This document shows positions 35,510 through 44,860 of a DNA stretch of 64,000 nt, piece by piece (the first letter of the stretch is position 1; every line of letters starts with the position of its first letter). The notes below the pieces were generated by a model. It was not told the DNA's origin. It did not search any database and saw only the letters and a list, made by a program, of their open reading frames with translations. The position numbers and the translations under genes are program-made. This DNA is from Streptomyces glomeratus (GTDB taxonomy: Bacteria > Actinomycetota > Actinomycetes > Streptomycetales > Streptomycetaceae), in NCBI RefSeq assembly GCF_021462825.1, contig NZ_JAKEEB010000009.1:124001-188000 (forward strand). The letters are read 5' to 3'.

Positions 35510-36646
35510 TTATCGGCTGCTCTCCGCACGGTTCCTGGGGTGCTGTCCGCCCGGCCCCTCGCCGTCCCACAGCGGTCGCGCCGTCGCGATTCCGGCCAGC
35601 ATGCCCGCGCCGGCCGTCACCGCGGTGAAGCTCAGCGCGTCGCCGACCGATGCGATGACCGCCAGCGCGGTGAGAGCCGCGCCCGCCGTGAGGGCGATCG
35701 GTGTGGGCCGCTGTGTGCGCCGGAGGGCGTGCAGAAACCAGCAGAAGACGGCCGTGAGCAGTGCCAGCCCGATCAGTCCCTGTTCCGCGGCCTGCTGCAG
35801 GGGTGCGGAATGGGGCTTGCCGTCGGGCAGCAGCGACTGGGCGGCCACGGGGCTCAGCTCGCCGAAAAGCCCGGGCCCCGCACCGAGCGCCGGATGCTCG
35901 CGGGCCAGGGTGAGCGCGTCGCGCCAGAGCAGGACTCGGTGCCCGCCGAGCTGGTCCTCGAGGAGCGCCGAGGGGGCGCCGGGCGTGACGTTCCCGGCCA
36001 TGGCCCAGGTCGCCGCGGTCACCAGGGTCGCCACGAGCGCGAACACGGTCAGAACCCGGGCGCGATGGCGTGTCCGGTCCGCGGTGAGCGAGTACAGCAG
36101 TACGCCGATGGACGCGACGAGGCCCGTCATTGAGCCCAGTGCCGCCGCCACCCCCGCGATCCCGGGGACGGACAGGCGAAGCGCGAACTGCGGCGCCGGG
36201 CCCCGGGCCGCCCATGCCGCGCAGCACGCCGCTCCCGAGGAGAGCGTCAGCAGGGCGGCGACCGCGCCGCTGTGTCCGAGCGGGGCCAGGGGCTGCGGGC
36301 CCGGCATCGCGTGCGGTGCGGCGATGGCGAACCCGACACCGAGCAGGGCGCCCACGGCTGGTGCGGCCACCGGCAGCAGAGCCCCGAAGATGCGCCCGGA
36401 GGCGTAGCCGGCGGTGACTGCCAGCACCGCAAGGAGGATGCCCTCGGGCCGCCCGCCGTGCGCGGCGGCCGTGATCAGCGACCAGGCCGCGCATGCGGCG
36501 AGCAGGAGGACGCCCGCCGCATCCGAAACGTTTCGTCTCTCGTCTTCCGCGTCAGCGACCCCGGCCGCGGACTCCGTCCCCGTGGATCCCACCCCGCCGC
36601 CCCTCCCGTGGATCCCACCCCGCCGCCCCCTTGTGCCGGGCCCCAC
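35510..36646 (-). CDS. O-antigen ligase/polymerase-like membrane protein
   Basis: A 378-residue protein with about nine hydrophobic helices and the Wzy/WaaL-type periplasmic loop: DQLGGHRVLLWRDALTLARE, HPALGAGPGLFGELSPVAA and KPHSAPLQQAAEQGLIGLAL. Such proteins ligate or polymerise glycans on lipid carriers. The N-terminal about 35 residues (from GTG 36646) are Gly/Arg-rich because of a tandem repeat, so the true start may be further inside, near VSDAAGVLLL. No other glycan genes are adjacent. Confidence 0.78.
   Translation of the reverse strand: MGPGTRGRRGGIHGRGGGVGSTGTESAAGVADAEDERRNVSDAAGVLLLAACAAWSLITAAAHGGRPEGILLAVLAVTAGYASGRIFGALLPVAAPAVGALLGVGFAIAAPHAMPGPQPLAPLGHSGAVAALLTLSSGAACCAAWAARGPAPQFALRLSVPGIAGVAAALGSMTGLVASIGVLLYSLTADRTRHRARVLTVFALVATLVTAATWAMAGNVTPGAPSALLEDQLGGHRVLLWRDALTLAREHPALGAGPGLFGELSPVAAQSLLPDGKPHSAPLQQAAEQGLIGLALLTAVFCWFLHALRRTQRPTPIALTAGAALTALAVIASVGDALSFTAVTAGAGMLAGIATARPLWDGEGPGGQHPRNRAESSR
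36581..36630. repeat. Two-copy 26-bp tandem repeat
   Basis: CGTGGATCCCACCCCGCCGC plus a C-rich end occurs at 36581-36606 and again from 36607. It underlies the Gly-rich N-terminus of the O-antigen-ligase-like reading frame, or lies just upstream of its true start. Confidence 0.8.
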
Positions 36647-36838
36647 GTCCCGGCCGTGTGCGGCCGCACGTCAGAGGCCCGCGCACACCGTAACGGGTGA
36701 TGCGCCGGGTTGTGGACGAGTTGCGCAGAAACGTTGCAGCAGGAGGGTGGAGCAAAACGGATAAATGTAGGCGGAAGCCATGGGGAGCCGTATGGACCGA
36801 GCTGTCCGGGGCCTGGTCACGCGCCGTAGACTCCCCGG

Positions 36839-38500
36839 GTGACCGTCACCGCAACTCCCGTGGGCGAGCCGGAACAGCTCGAACCCCAGGCCGCACCCGC
36901 ACCCCGTGGTGCCCGCCGGGTACGGCGCCTCCTTCCGGCCGCCGCAGCCGCGCTCTCCGGAGTGCTGCTCTACGTCAGCTTTCCGCCCCGGAGCCTGTGG
37001 TGGCTGGCCCTCCCGGCCTTCGCCGTCTTCGGCTGGACCCTGCGCGGCCGCACCTGGAAGGCGGGCCTCGGCCTCGGCTATCTGTTCGGCCTCGGTTTTC
37101 TGCTCCCGCTGCTGGTATGGACCGGCGTCGAGGTCGGCTCCGGCCCCTGGCTCGCTCTGGTCGCGGTGGAGGCCGCCTTCGTCGCGCTCGTCGGCGCGGG
37201 CATCACGCTGGCCTCCCGGCTCCCCGCCTGGCCAGTGTGGGCGGCCGCCATATGGATCGCGGGAGAAGCGGCACGCGCGCGTGTGCCCTTCGGCGGCTTC
37301 CCCTGGGGGAAGATCGCCTTCGGCCAGGCGGACGGCGTCTTCCTGCCGCTCGCGGCGGTGGGCGGCACCCCGGTGCTCGGCTTCGCCGTCGTACTGTGCG
37401 GCTTCGGTCTCGCCGAGACCGTACGCGTGGTCGCGGACGGGCGGCGCAATGCCGGCGTCCTTCGGCGCGGAGCCGCCGTCGTGGCCCTGCTGAGTGTCGC
37501 GGTTCCCGTGGTGGGCGCCGTCGCCGCGCGCTCCCTGGTCAGCGACAAGGCCGAGAACGGCACCGCGACCGTCGCCCTCATCCAGGGCAACGTGCCGCGC
37601 TCGGGGCTCGAGTTCAACGCCCAGCGGCGCGCCGTTCTCGACTACCACGCGCGCGAGACCGAGCGCCTGGCCGAGAAGGTCAAGGCGGGCAAGGTCCCGC
37701 GGCCCGACCTGGTGCTGTGGCCGGAGAACTCCTCCGACATCGACCCCTTCGCCAACGTCGATGCCGCCGCGGTGATCAGCGGGGCCGCCCGCGCGATCGG
37801 CGCACCCGTCTCGGTGGGCGGTGTCGTCGAGCGTGACGGCAAGCTCTACAACGAGCAGATCCTGTGGGACCCGGACAAGGGCCCGGTCGACAGCTACGAC
37901 AAGCGGCAGGTCCAGCCGTTCGGCGAATACCTCCCACTGCGCCCGCTGCTGGGCGCCATCAACAAGAACTGGACGTCGATGGTGCGCCAGGACTTCAGCC
38001 GGGGCCACAAGCCGGGCGTGTTCAGCATGGCGGACGCCAAGGTGGGACTGGTCACCTGCTACGAGGCCGCCTTCGACTGGACGGTGCGCTCGACCGTCAC
38101 GGACGGCGCGCAGCTGATCTCGGTGCCCAGCAACAACGCGACCTTCGACCGCAGTGAGATGACCTACCAGCAGCTCGCCATGTCCCGGGTGCGCGCGGTC
38201 GAGCACAGCCGGACCGTCACCGTCCCGGTGACCAGCGGCGTCAGCGCGGTCATCATGCCGGACGGGAAGATCACCCAGCGGACCGGGATGTTCGTGGCCG
38301 ACTCGCTGGTCCAGAAGGTGCCGCTGCGTTCCTCCGAGACCCCCGCCACACGGCTCGGCACCCTGCCCGAGGCGGTGCTCGTGGTCATCGCGCTGGGCGG
38401 GCTCGCCTGGGCGATGGCGTCGGCGGCACGCGGCCGCCGCGACCGCGCCGTCCAGGATGTCCGCCCGGAGGACACGAAGATCTCTGCACCGGCCCCATAG
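36839..38500 (+). CDS. lnt: Apolipoprotein N-acyltransferase
   Basis: A 553-residue membrane enzyme that N-acylates the lipidated cysteine of lipoproteins. Six or so N-terminal helices, then a nitrilase-fold domain with the catalytic triad Glu about 296 (LVLWPENSSD), Lys about 355 (DKRQVQPFGEYLP) and Cys about 407 (LVTCYEAAFDW), and a last helix near 520. GTG 36839 gives MTVTATPVGEP. Ten bases separate it from the Nudix gene; the common actinobacterial neighbour ppm1 (dolichol-phosphate mannose synthase) is absent. Confidence 0.94.
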   Translation: MTVTATPVGEPEQLEPQAAPAPRGARRVRRLLPAAAAALSGVLLYVSFPPRSLWWLALPAFAVFGWTLRGRTWKAGLGLGYLFGLGFLLPLLVWTGVEVGSGPWLALVAVEAAFVALVGAGITLASRLPAWPVWAAAIWIAGEAARARVPFGGFPWGKIAFGQADGVFLPLAAVGGTPVLGFAVVLCGFGLAETVRVVADGRRNAGVLRRGAAVVALLSVAVPVVGAVAARSLVSDKAENGTATVALIQGNVPRSGLEFNAQRRAVLDYHARETERLAEKVKAGKVPRPDLVLWPENSSDIDPFANVDAAAVISGAARAIGAPVSVGGVVERDGKLYNEQILWDPDKGPVDSYDKRQVQPFGEYLPLRPLLGAINKNWTSMVRQDFSRGHKPGVFSMADAKVGLVTCYEAAFDWTVRSTVTDGAQLISVPSNNATFDRSEMTYQQLAMSRVRAVEHSRTVTVPVTSGVSAVIMPDGKITQRTGMFVADSLVQKVPLRSSETPATRLGTLPEAVLVVIALGGLAWAMASAARGRRDRAVQDVRPEDTKISAPAP

Positions 38501-38509
38501 GGTCTCCCC

Positions 38510-38989
38510 ATGGCCACTCCCGAATTCATCACAACCATCCGCGCCTCCGCGGGCCATCAGCTGCTCTGGCTCCCCGGCGTCACCGCCGTGGTCTTCGACG
38601 ACGACGGCCGAGTCCTGCTGGGGCGCCGGGCCGACAGCGGGCGGTGGTCGCTGATCGGCGGCATTCCGGACCCGGGCGAGCAACCTGCCGCCTGCGCCGT
38701 GCGCGAGGTGCACGAGGAGACGGCCGTGCGGTGCGTCGCGGAGCGGGTCGTCCTCGTCCAGGCGCTGACCCCGGTGACGTACGCGAACGGCGACACGTGC
38801 CAGTACATGGACATCACGTTCCGCTGCCGCGCCGTCGGGGGCGAGGCGCGTGTCAATGACGACGAGTCGCTCGACGTGGACTGGTTCCCGGTGGACGCGC
38901 TGCCGGCGATGGACGAGCTCGCGTTGCTGCGGATCAAGCAAGCGCTGTCGGACGCACCCACATGGTTTGACCCCACTAATCTCTTGTGA
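38510..38989 (+). CDS. Nudix hydrolase
   Basis: A 159-residue pyrophosphohydrolase. The Nudix box spans about residues 50-72 (GGIPDPGEQPAACAV followed by REVHEET). It begins MATPEFITTIRASAGHQLLW, a form common among actinobacterial Nudix proteins whose substrate is unknown. Follows lnt by ten bases and is probably in the same transcript. Confidence 0.93.
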   Translation: MATPEFITTIRASAGHQLLWLPGVTAVVFDDDGRVLLGRRADSGRWSLIGGIPDPGEQPAACAVREVHEETAVRCVAERVVLVQALTPVTYANGDTCQYMDITFRCRAVGGEARVNDDESLDVDWFPVDALPAMDELALLRIKQALSDAPTWFDPTNLL

Positions 38990-39043
38990 AGTGTGGGTGT
39001 TGACCATATGAGGCGTGGGTGGGGCGCTGTCTAGGGTTGACAC

Positions 39044-39844
39044 ATGACCGAGCCCCGCCCCCTGTCGGCCCCCCACGCCCTCTCGCTCGATCTCGGCGGT
39101 CGCACCGCCCTCGTCACCGGTGCCGCCGGCGGCATCGGCCGCGCCTGCGTGCTGCGGCTGGCGGCCGCCGGGGCCAAGGTGAGAGCGGTGGACCGGGACG
39201 CCGCCGGCCTCGACGACCTCGCCGAAGCGGCCGACGGCCTTCCGGGCACCGTCGAGCCGCACGGCCTCGACCTCACCGACCTCGACGCGGCCGAACTCGC
39301 CGCCGCCGGCACCGATGTCCTGATCAACAACGCGGGACTCCAACTGGTGCGGCCGCTGGAGGAGTTCCCGCCCGATGTCTTCCACACCGTCCTCACGGTG
39401 ATGCTCGAGGCGCCGTTCCGGCTCATCCGCGGAGCACTGCCCCATATGTACGGCCAGGGATGGGGCCGTATCGTCAACGTGTCGTCGGTCCACGGGCTGC
39501 GCGCCTCGGCCTTCAAGTCGGCCTACGTCGCCGCCAAACACGGGCTGGAAGGGCTCTCCAAGACCGCGGCCCTCGAGGGCGCGCCCCACGGTGTCACATC
39601 GAACTGCGTGAACCCGGCGTATGTGCGCACACCCCTCGTGGAGAAGCAGCTCGCGGACCAGGCGAGGGCGCACGGAATCCCCGAGGAGCGCGTGCTGTCC
39701 GAGGTGCTGCTCCAGGACACGGCCGTCAAACGGCTCATCGAACCGGAGGAGGTCGCCGAGGCGGTGGCCTATCTGTGCAGCCCCGGGGCCTCCTTCATCA
39801 CCGGTACCTCGCTGGTCCTCGACGGCGGCTGGACCGCCCACTGA
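39044..39844 (+). CDS. 3-hydroxybutyrate dehydrogenase-like SDR
   Basis: A 266-residue classical short-chain dehydrogenase. Cofactor loop ALVTGAAGGIGRACVL, NNAG in DVLINNAGLQLV, catalytic Ser in VNVSSVHGLRAS, YxxxK in SAYVAAKHGLEGL, and the C-terminal SFITGTSLVLDGGWTAH. The HGLRAS...KSAYVAAKHG stretch and the inserted QARAHGIPEE lid are those of D-beta-hydroxybutyrate dehydrogenases. It would interconvert 3-hydroxybutyrate and acetoacetate. The GAF/PucR regulator starts 69 bases downstream, and an MHS transporter is convergent beyond it. Confidence 0.88.
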   Translation: MTEPRPLSAPHALSLDLGGRTALVTGAAGGIGRACVLRLAAAGAKVRAVDRDAAGLDDLAEAADGLPGTVEPHGLDLTDLDAAELAAAGTDVLINNAGLQLVRPLEEFPPDVFHTVLTVMLEAPFRLIRGALPHMYGQGWGRIVNVSSVHGLRASAFKSAYVAAKHGLEGLSKTAALEGAPHGVTSNCVNPAYVRTPLVEKQLADQARAHGIPEERVLSEVLLQDTAVKRLIEPEEVAEAVAYLCSPGASFITGTSLVLDGGWTAH

Positions 39845-39912
39845 GCGGGAGCATGCCAAGAGTTGTCCACAGGGCCGGTGGAGCCGGCCCTGTGGTGGGC
39901 CATCCTGGGGGC

Positions 39913-41838
39913 ATGTCACGCGATCACGTACAGTCCGCGGCACCCCCCGGCACCCATGACGAGGCCCCGTTCCTGGAGCTCCTGGCCCGGGGCGCGTCGG
40001 CCGACGCCTACGAGCAGCCGGTGCTGCTCGCCCGCGCCGAGGGCCTGCCTCCCGAGCGCATCGACGCGCTCGAACAGGCGAAGCGTCTCGCGTTGCGTGT
40101 GCGTGCGGAGATGGAGGGCAGGCGCCGCCGGGAAGCCGAGCTGTCCGCACTCTTCGAGACCGCCCACGACCTGGCGGGCCTGCGTGACCTCGACGCCGTC
40201 CTCTCGGCGATCGTCCAGCGCGCCAGGTCGCTGCTGAGCACCGACGTCGCCTATCTGACCCTGCACGACGAGGCTGCGGGCGACACCTATATGAGGGTCA
40301 CCGAAGGCTCGGTCGCCGCGCGCTTCCAGCAATTGCGCCTCGGCATGGGCGAGGGACTGGGAGGACTCGTCGCGCAGACCGCCCGCCCCTATGTGACGCC
40401 CGACTACTTCCAGGACGGCCGCTTCCAGCACACACGGACGATCGACTCCGGTGTCCGTGACGAAGGGCTCGTGGCGATCCTCGGTGTGCCCCTGATGATC
40501 GGCCCGCAGGTCATCGGGGTGCTGTTCGCGGCCGACCGGCGTGCCCGGGTGTTCGAGCGGGAGGAGATCGCCCTCCTGGGCTCGTTCGCCGCGCTGGCCG
40601 CCGCGGCCATCGACACCGCGAACCTGCTCACCGAGACCCGTTCGGCCCTCGACAGGCTCGCGAGCGCCAACGAGATCATCCGTGACCGCAGCGCGGTCAT
40701 CGAGCGGGCCTCCGATGTGCACGACCGGCTCGCCGAACTCGTCCTGCGCGGCGGCGGCGTCCAGGACGTCGCCGCGGCGGTCTCCCAAGTCCTCGACGGC
40801 ACGGTCGAGTTCGCCGAGGCGGACGCCGCCCCCGCCGCGGCCTTGGAAGCGTCCCGCGCCGAGGGTCATGCGGTTCGGCGCGGGGACGACTGGGTCGCCG
40901 CCGTAGCGGCCGGCGGCGAACTGCTCGGCGCGCTGGTACTGCGCGGCCATCCACGACTCGACCCGGTCGACCAGCGCACCCTCGAGCGTGCCGCAATGGT
41001 CACCTCCCTGCTGCTGCTCGCCCGTCGCTCGGCAGTGGATGCCGAACAACGCGTGCGCGGCGAGCTGCTGGACGACCTCCTCGACGCCCGTGACCGCGAC
41101 CCACGCGTCCTGCGCGAGCGTGCCTCGCGGCTGCGCGCCGATCTCGACGCCACCCATGTCGTGCTCGCCGCCCGCCTCGACGGCGCAGCGGCCGACGCCG
41201 ACCAGGAGGCGGCCGCCCGCCGCCGTCTGGCGTCCGCCGCGTCCCACCTCGCGGCCACCCGTCACGGGCTCGCGGCCGCCCGCGACGGCGGTACGGTCCT
41301 GCTGCTGCCTCTGGAAGGCGGCGCCACCGCAACCCGGTTGGCCCGCCGCACGGCCCGTCAGCTGGGCACCGCCGTCCACGAAGCGGTCACCGTCGGTGCC
41401 TCCGCCCCCGTCGAGAACCTCGCCGCCCGCCCGGACAGGGTGGCCGCGGCCTACACGGAGGCGCAGCGCTGCCTGGAGGCCCTGCGCCTGCTGGGACGGG
41501 CGGGCGACGGTGCCGCGGCGGAGGACTTCGGCTTCCTGGGGCTGCTGCTCGCCGGGGACAGAGACATCGCGGGGTACGTCGAGCGTACGATCGGCCAGGT
41601 CGTCGCCTACGACGACCGGCGGGGGACCGATCTCGTCCGCACCCTCGACGCCTACTTCGAGTCGGGGATGAGCCCGGCCCGTACCAAGGACCGGCTGCAT
41701 GTCCATGTGAACACGGTGGCGCAGCGACTGGAGCGGGTGAGCCGGCTCCTCGGCGACGACTGGCAGTGCCCGGCCCGCGCCCTGGAGATACAGCTTGCCC
41801 TGCGCCTGCACCGGTTGTCGTCGGCGCCCCACGGCTGA
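39913..41838 (+). CDS. GAF-domain PucR-type transcriptional regulator
   Basis: A 641-residue regulator. A coiled-coil-like N-terminus (about 45-80), a GAF sensor at about 85-235 (LLSTDVAYLTLHDEAAGDTY, GMGEGLGGLVAQTARPYVTP), a central PucR/GGDEF-like region at about 290-545, and the C-terminal HTH_30 (TLDAYFESGMSPARTKDRLH then VHVNTVAQRLERV). The family activates catabolic genes in response to small molecules. The adjacent dehydrogenase and the MHS transporter are the likely targets. ATG 39913 gives MSRDHVQSAAPPG. Confidence 0.9.
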   Translation: MSRDHVQSAAPPGTHDEAPFLELLARGASADAYEQPVLLARAEGLPPERIDALEQAKRLALRVRAEMEGRRRREAELSALFETAHDLAGLRDLDAVLSAIVQRARSLLSTDVAYLTLHDEAAGDTYMRVTEGSVAARFQQLRLGMGEGLGGLVAQTARPYVTPDYFQDGRFQHTRTIDSGVRDEGLVAILGVPLMIGPQVIGVLFAADRRARVFEREEIALLGSFAALAAAAIDTANLLTETRSALDRLASANEIIRDRSAVIERASDVHDRLAELVLRGGGVQDVAAAVSQVLDGTVEFAEADAAPAAALEASRAEGHAVRRGDDWVAAVAAGGELLGALVLRGHPRLDPVDQRTLERAAMVTSLLLLARRSAVDAEQRVRGELLDDLLDARDRDPRVLRERASRLRADLDATHVVLAARLDGAAADADQEAAARRRLASAASHLAATRHGLAAARDGGTVLLLPLEGGATATRLARRTARQLGTAVHEAVTVGASAPVENLAARPDRVAAAYTEAQRCLEALRLLGRAGDGAAAEDFGFLGLLLAGDRDIAGYVERTIGQVVAYDDRRGTDLVRTLDAYFESGMSPARTKDRLHVHVNTVAQRLERVSRLLGDDWQCPARALEIQLALRLHRLSSAPHG

Positions 41839-41915
41839 CCCCGGACCCGCGGACGGCCCCCCGGTCGCACCGCGCATGGGGGCCGACCCGTCGAATCCCC
41901 CCACCCGGACGCGCA

Positions 41916-41947
41916 CCGGTCCCGTACGCCGCGACGCACGGGACCGG
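41916..41947. terminator. Hairpin terminator between convergent regulator and transporter
   Basis: Perfect 10-bp arms CCGGTCCCGT and ACGGGACCGG around a 12-base loop, between the PucR-type gene (+) and the MHS transporter (-). No U-tract. It probably works in both directions. Confidence 0.75.
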
Positions 41948-41964
41948 AGGGAGGAACCGGGGGA

Positions 41965-43350
41965 TCAGGCGGTACGGGCATCCGCCGTCCGGGTCCCCGC
42001 GGATGCGGTGTCCGCCGGGTCGTCCACCCGCGCCAGATCGCGGTCGCGTGTCTCCTTCGCGACGCCCACCGCGACCAGCGTCAGCACGGCGGCCGCGATC
42101 ACATAGAGGGCGATCGGCGTGGAACTGCCGTAGTCGGACAGCAGTGCGGTGGCGATGAGCGGGGCCGGGGCGCCGGCCGCCACGGAGGCGAACTGGGCGC
42201 CGATGGACGCACCCGAGTACCGCATGCGGGTGGCGAACATCTCGGAGAAGAAGGCCGCCTGGGGTGCGTACATCGCCCCGTGCAGCACCAGACCAACGGT
42301 CACGGCGAGGACGAGGTTGCCGAAGCCGCCGGTGTCGATGAGCGAGAAGAACGGGAACATCCACAGGCCGACTCCGGCCGCGCCCAGCAGATACACGGGC
42401 CGGCGGCCGATCCTGTCCGACAGCGCGCCCCACGCCGGGATGACGGCGAAGTGCACCGCGGACGCGATCAGCACGGAGTTGAGGGCCGTCTGCTTGGACA
42501 CGCCGGCCGACGTGGTGGCATAGACGAGGATGAAGGCGGTGATCACGTAGTAGCTGATGTTCTCCGCCATCCGCGCGCCCATCGCGACCAGCACATCCCG
42601 CCAGTGGTGCCGCAGAACGGACACCAGCGGCAGCTTCTCCGCGTCGGCGTCCTTGGCCGCCTTCCGGGCCTCGGCCTGCTCCAAAGCCTGCTGGAATACA
42701 GGCGATTCATCGACAGACAGACGAATCCACAAGCCGACGACCACCAGCACTCCGGACAGCAGGAACGGTATGCGCCATCCCCAGGTGCCGAACGCGCTGT
42801 CGGAGAGCACGGCGGTCAGCAGGGACAGCACACCCGTGGCGAGGAGCTGGCCGGCCGGCGCCCCGGTCTGCGGCCAGGAGGCCCAGAAGCCGCGCCGCCG
42901 TGCGTCGCCGTGCTCCGAGACGAGCAGTACGGCGCCGCCCCACTCGCCGCCGAGCGCGAACCCCTGCACCAGCCGCAGTGTGGTGAGCAGCACGGGGGCG
43001 GCGGTGCCGGCCGTCGCGTGCGTCGGCAGCAGACCGATGGCGAAGGTGGCCCCGCCCATCATCAGCAGGCTCAGCACCAGCAGCTTCTTGCGCCCGAGCC
43101 GGTCACCGTAGTGCCCGAAGACCAGAGCACCGAGCGGCCGCGCGGCAAACCCCACCGCGTACGTCAGAAACGAAAGGAGGGTGCCCACCAGAGGGTCGGA
43201 GTCCGGGAAGAACAGCTTGTTGAAGACGAGCGCGGCGGCGGATCCGTACAGGAAGAAGTCGTACCACTCGATGGTGGTACCGATGAGGCTGGCGGCGACG
43301 ATGCGGGGGAGGCTGGTCGGGGCTGGCGGAGCGCTTGCGGGCGACGACAT
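41965..43350 (-). CDS. MHS-family MFS transporter
   Basis: A 461-residue permease with 12 predicted helices. Signature motifs of the metabolite:H+ symporter group: ASLIGTTIEWYDFFLYGSAA in helix 1, the loop 2-3 motif FGHYGDRLGRKKLL, and RLVQGFALGGEWGGAVLLVS. Substrates in this group are organic acids, betaine or proline. Position beside a hydroxybutyrate-type dehydrogenase suggests a small carboxylic acid. ATG 43350 follows AGGAAG at eight bases; a GTG at 43359 is less likely. Confidence 0.92.
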   Translation of the reverse strand: MSSPASAPPAPTSLPRIVAASLIGTTIEWYDFFLYGSAAALVFNKLFFPDSDPLVGTLLSFLTYAVGFAARPLGALVFGHYGDRLGRKKLLVLSLLMMGGATFAIGLLPTHATAGTAAPVLLTTLRLVQGFALGGEWGGAVLLVSEHGDARRRGFWASWPQTGAPAGQLLATGVLSLLTAVLSDSAFGTWGWRIPFLLSGVLVVVGLWIRLSVDESPVFQQALEQAEARKAAKDADAEKLPLVSVLRHHWRDVLVAMGARMAENISYYVITAFILVYATTSAGVSKQTALNSVLIASAVHFAVIPAWGALSDRIGRRPVYLLGAAGVGLWMFPFFSLIDTGGFGNLVLAVTVGLVLHGAMYAPQAAFFSEMFATRMRYSGASIGAQFASVAAGAPAPLIATALLSDYGSSTPIALYVIAAAVLTLVAVGVAKETRDRDLARVDDPADTASAGTRTADARTA

Positions 43351-43754
43351 CGGCACCACTTCCTGGCGTTCGACGGGGGACGTTTGCGTGTCGCCACACC
43401 GTAGGAACGGGCAGGTCAGAGGCGTATGTGGTGGGACACCATAGTTCTGGGCGCGGGAGTGCGTGCGGCCACCATGTCGGCGGTGCAGGGGCCACTACCG
43501 AGTTCTGGGCCGTCGTCGGGATGCTGACCATTGCCATGGACGGGCTGTTGCAGTGGGGGAGTTGGCGGCGGTCCTCGGACGCACCGAAGACGACCGGGGA
43601 AGAGGCGAGGTTCGCGGCCACAGTGGGAAGCCCGAATGGCGGGAAAAGGCTCCCCGGCACACCGAACCTCCCCCCAGGCATTGCACGTCTTCAGGCGCGT
43701 AGGCGCGCACTGACCTCGCGTGCCGATTCGTATTCGAGGGGAACCCGAAACACT
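43351..43754. other. Intergenic region between transporter and secreted protein gene
   Basis: 404 bases without a supported gene. An imperfect dyad (TATG.. to ..CATA, 43425-43443) lies 75 bases upstream of the transporter start and could be its operator. The remainder shows nothing recognisable. Confidence 0.35.
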
Positions 43755-44297
43755 ATGAAGAGCAAGCTGACCGCCGTGGCCCTTGCGGCCGTCGTCGTCG
43801 CCGGCACTGCCGCTGCCGCCATCCCGGCCTCGGCCGCCCCCGCCAAGGCCGAGCCGACCCGCTGCCACACCGCCGACCTCAAGGCCGGCTTCGCCATGGG
43901 GGATGACGCGAAGCCGGAGATGGGGCAGACCGCGAAGCAGACCGAGGCGTACATCTGGTTCACCAACCGGAGCAAGCACACCTGCACCCTGTCCGGCTTC
44001 GCCGGGGTCGACATGGTCGGCGCTCAGAAGACCGACGGCACCTGGTCGCTGGCGCGCTCCTCCAAGAAGCCCGAAAAGCTGACCCTGAGGCAGGGGGACA
44101 CGGTGGACTTCAGCATCACCCTGCTCCCGGTGGCCAAGTCCACGCCGCAGAACGAGAAGTTCGTTCCGGCGAAGTTCCTGGTCACCCCGCCGAACGAGAC
44201 GACGCACTTCACCCTGAAGTGGCCGTTCGGCGGCCAGATCCTCAAGCAGGACGGAGCCACCCACCCGGGTACCTACGTCAACCCGGTCGGCCGGTAA
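43755..44297 (+). CDS. Secreted DUF4232-family protein
   Basis: A 180-residue exported protein. Signal peptide at about 1-28 (MKSKLTAVALAAVVVAGTAA), with an AIPASAAPA Sec cleavage region. The mature part holds the DUF4232 pattern: RCHTADLKAGFAM, AYIWFTNRSKHTCTLSGFAG with two conserved Cys, VDFSITLLPVAKSTPQNEKF and FTLKWPFGGQIL. Extracellular; function unknown. It is the last intact gene before the remnant-rich island. Confidence 0.88.
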   Translation: MKSKLTAVALAAVVVAGTAAAAIPASAAPAKAEPTRCHTADLKAGFAMGDDAKPEMGQTAKQTEAYIWFTNRSKHTCTLSGFAGVDMVGAQKTDGTWSLARSSKKPEKLTLRQGDTVDFSITLLPVAKSTPQNEKFVPAKFLVTPPNETTHFTLKWPFGGQILKQDGATHPGTYVNPVGR

Positions 44298-44412
44298 CCA
44301 AGCTGGGTGGCCTCTGAGCTTCCCCTCAGCGTCGCTGGTGGCCACCGACGGACTCCCGGAATGAGCTGTAGCCTCCGGGTGGTGCGGTGGCCACGTCTGA
44401 CAAGCGGCACGC

Positions 44413-44552
44413 TTACGCGCAGCAGCCGTTGACGGTCGCGGCGAGGTCGTCCATGGCGTTCCTGATGGCGTTCGGGTCGGCCGTGGCGCCGTTCTCGGCG
44501 AAGGAGAACACCTTCCACTTGCCGTCCTTGCCCCGGGTCAGACCGCTCAGCG
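44413..44552 (-). pseudogene. 3' remnant of a hypothetical gene
   Basis: The minus strand reads TTSLSGLTRGKDGKWKVFSF then AENGATADPNAIRNAMDDLA and ends VNGCCA plus TAA at 44413-44415. It looks like a genuine C-terminus (about 46 residues). Upstream of about 44552 the frame becomes the antisense of a plus-strand fragment, so the 5' part of this gene has been lost. Family not recognised. Confidence 0.5.
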
Positions 44553-44563
44553 ACGTCGTCGCG

Positions 44564-44860
44564 GTGCCCCCGGGCGCCGACACCGAGCACGGTGCCGACA
44601 TCCTGGACGCGGTCCTGGCCGAGATCGACCAGGCCCGAATCCTGCCGGACGGCATCCGGCACGCCCTGGTCCGGTGCGCCACCGGTTGCACGCCCGACTT
44701 GGCGTTCCGACTGCTGCTGAGAGCAATCTCCGAGACCGGGCACCGGGTTGGCGCGAAGCTCTCCCAGGAGCAGTACGCGCGACTACGCGTGCTGGGGTCG
44801 GCGATGCGCTACGGAGAGTCCCTCGTGTCAGAAGTGGAATACCTGGTCGAGCAGCCATAG
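44564..44860 (+). pseudogene. Truncated or small hypothetical protein
   Basis: Frame GADTEHGADILDAVLAEIDQ and LPDGIRHALVRCATGCTPDL, ending VSEVEYLVEQP: a 98-residue helical stretch with natural amino-acid composition. Either a GTG at 44564 starts a small gene with no visible ribosome site, or it is the 3' part of a larger gene cut at about 44555. There it abuts the oppositely oriented remnant at 44413-44552. I favour truncation. Family not recognised. Confidence 0.45.
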
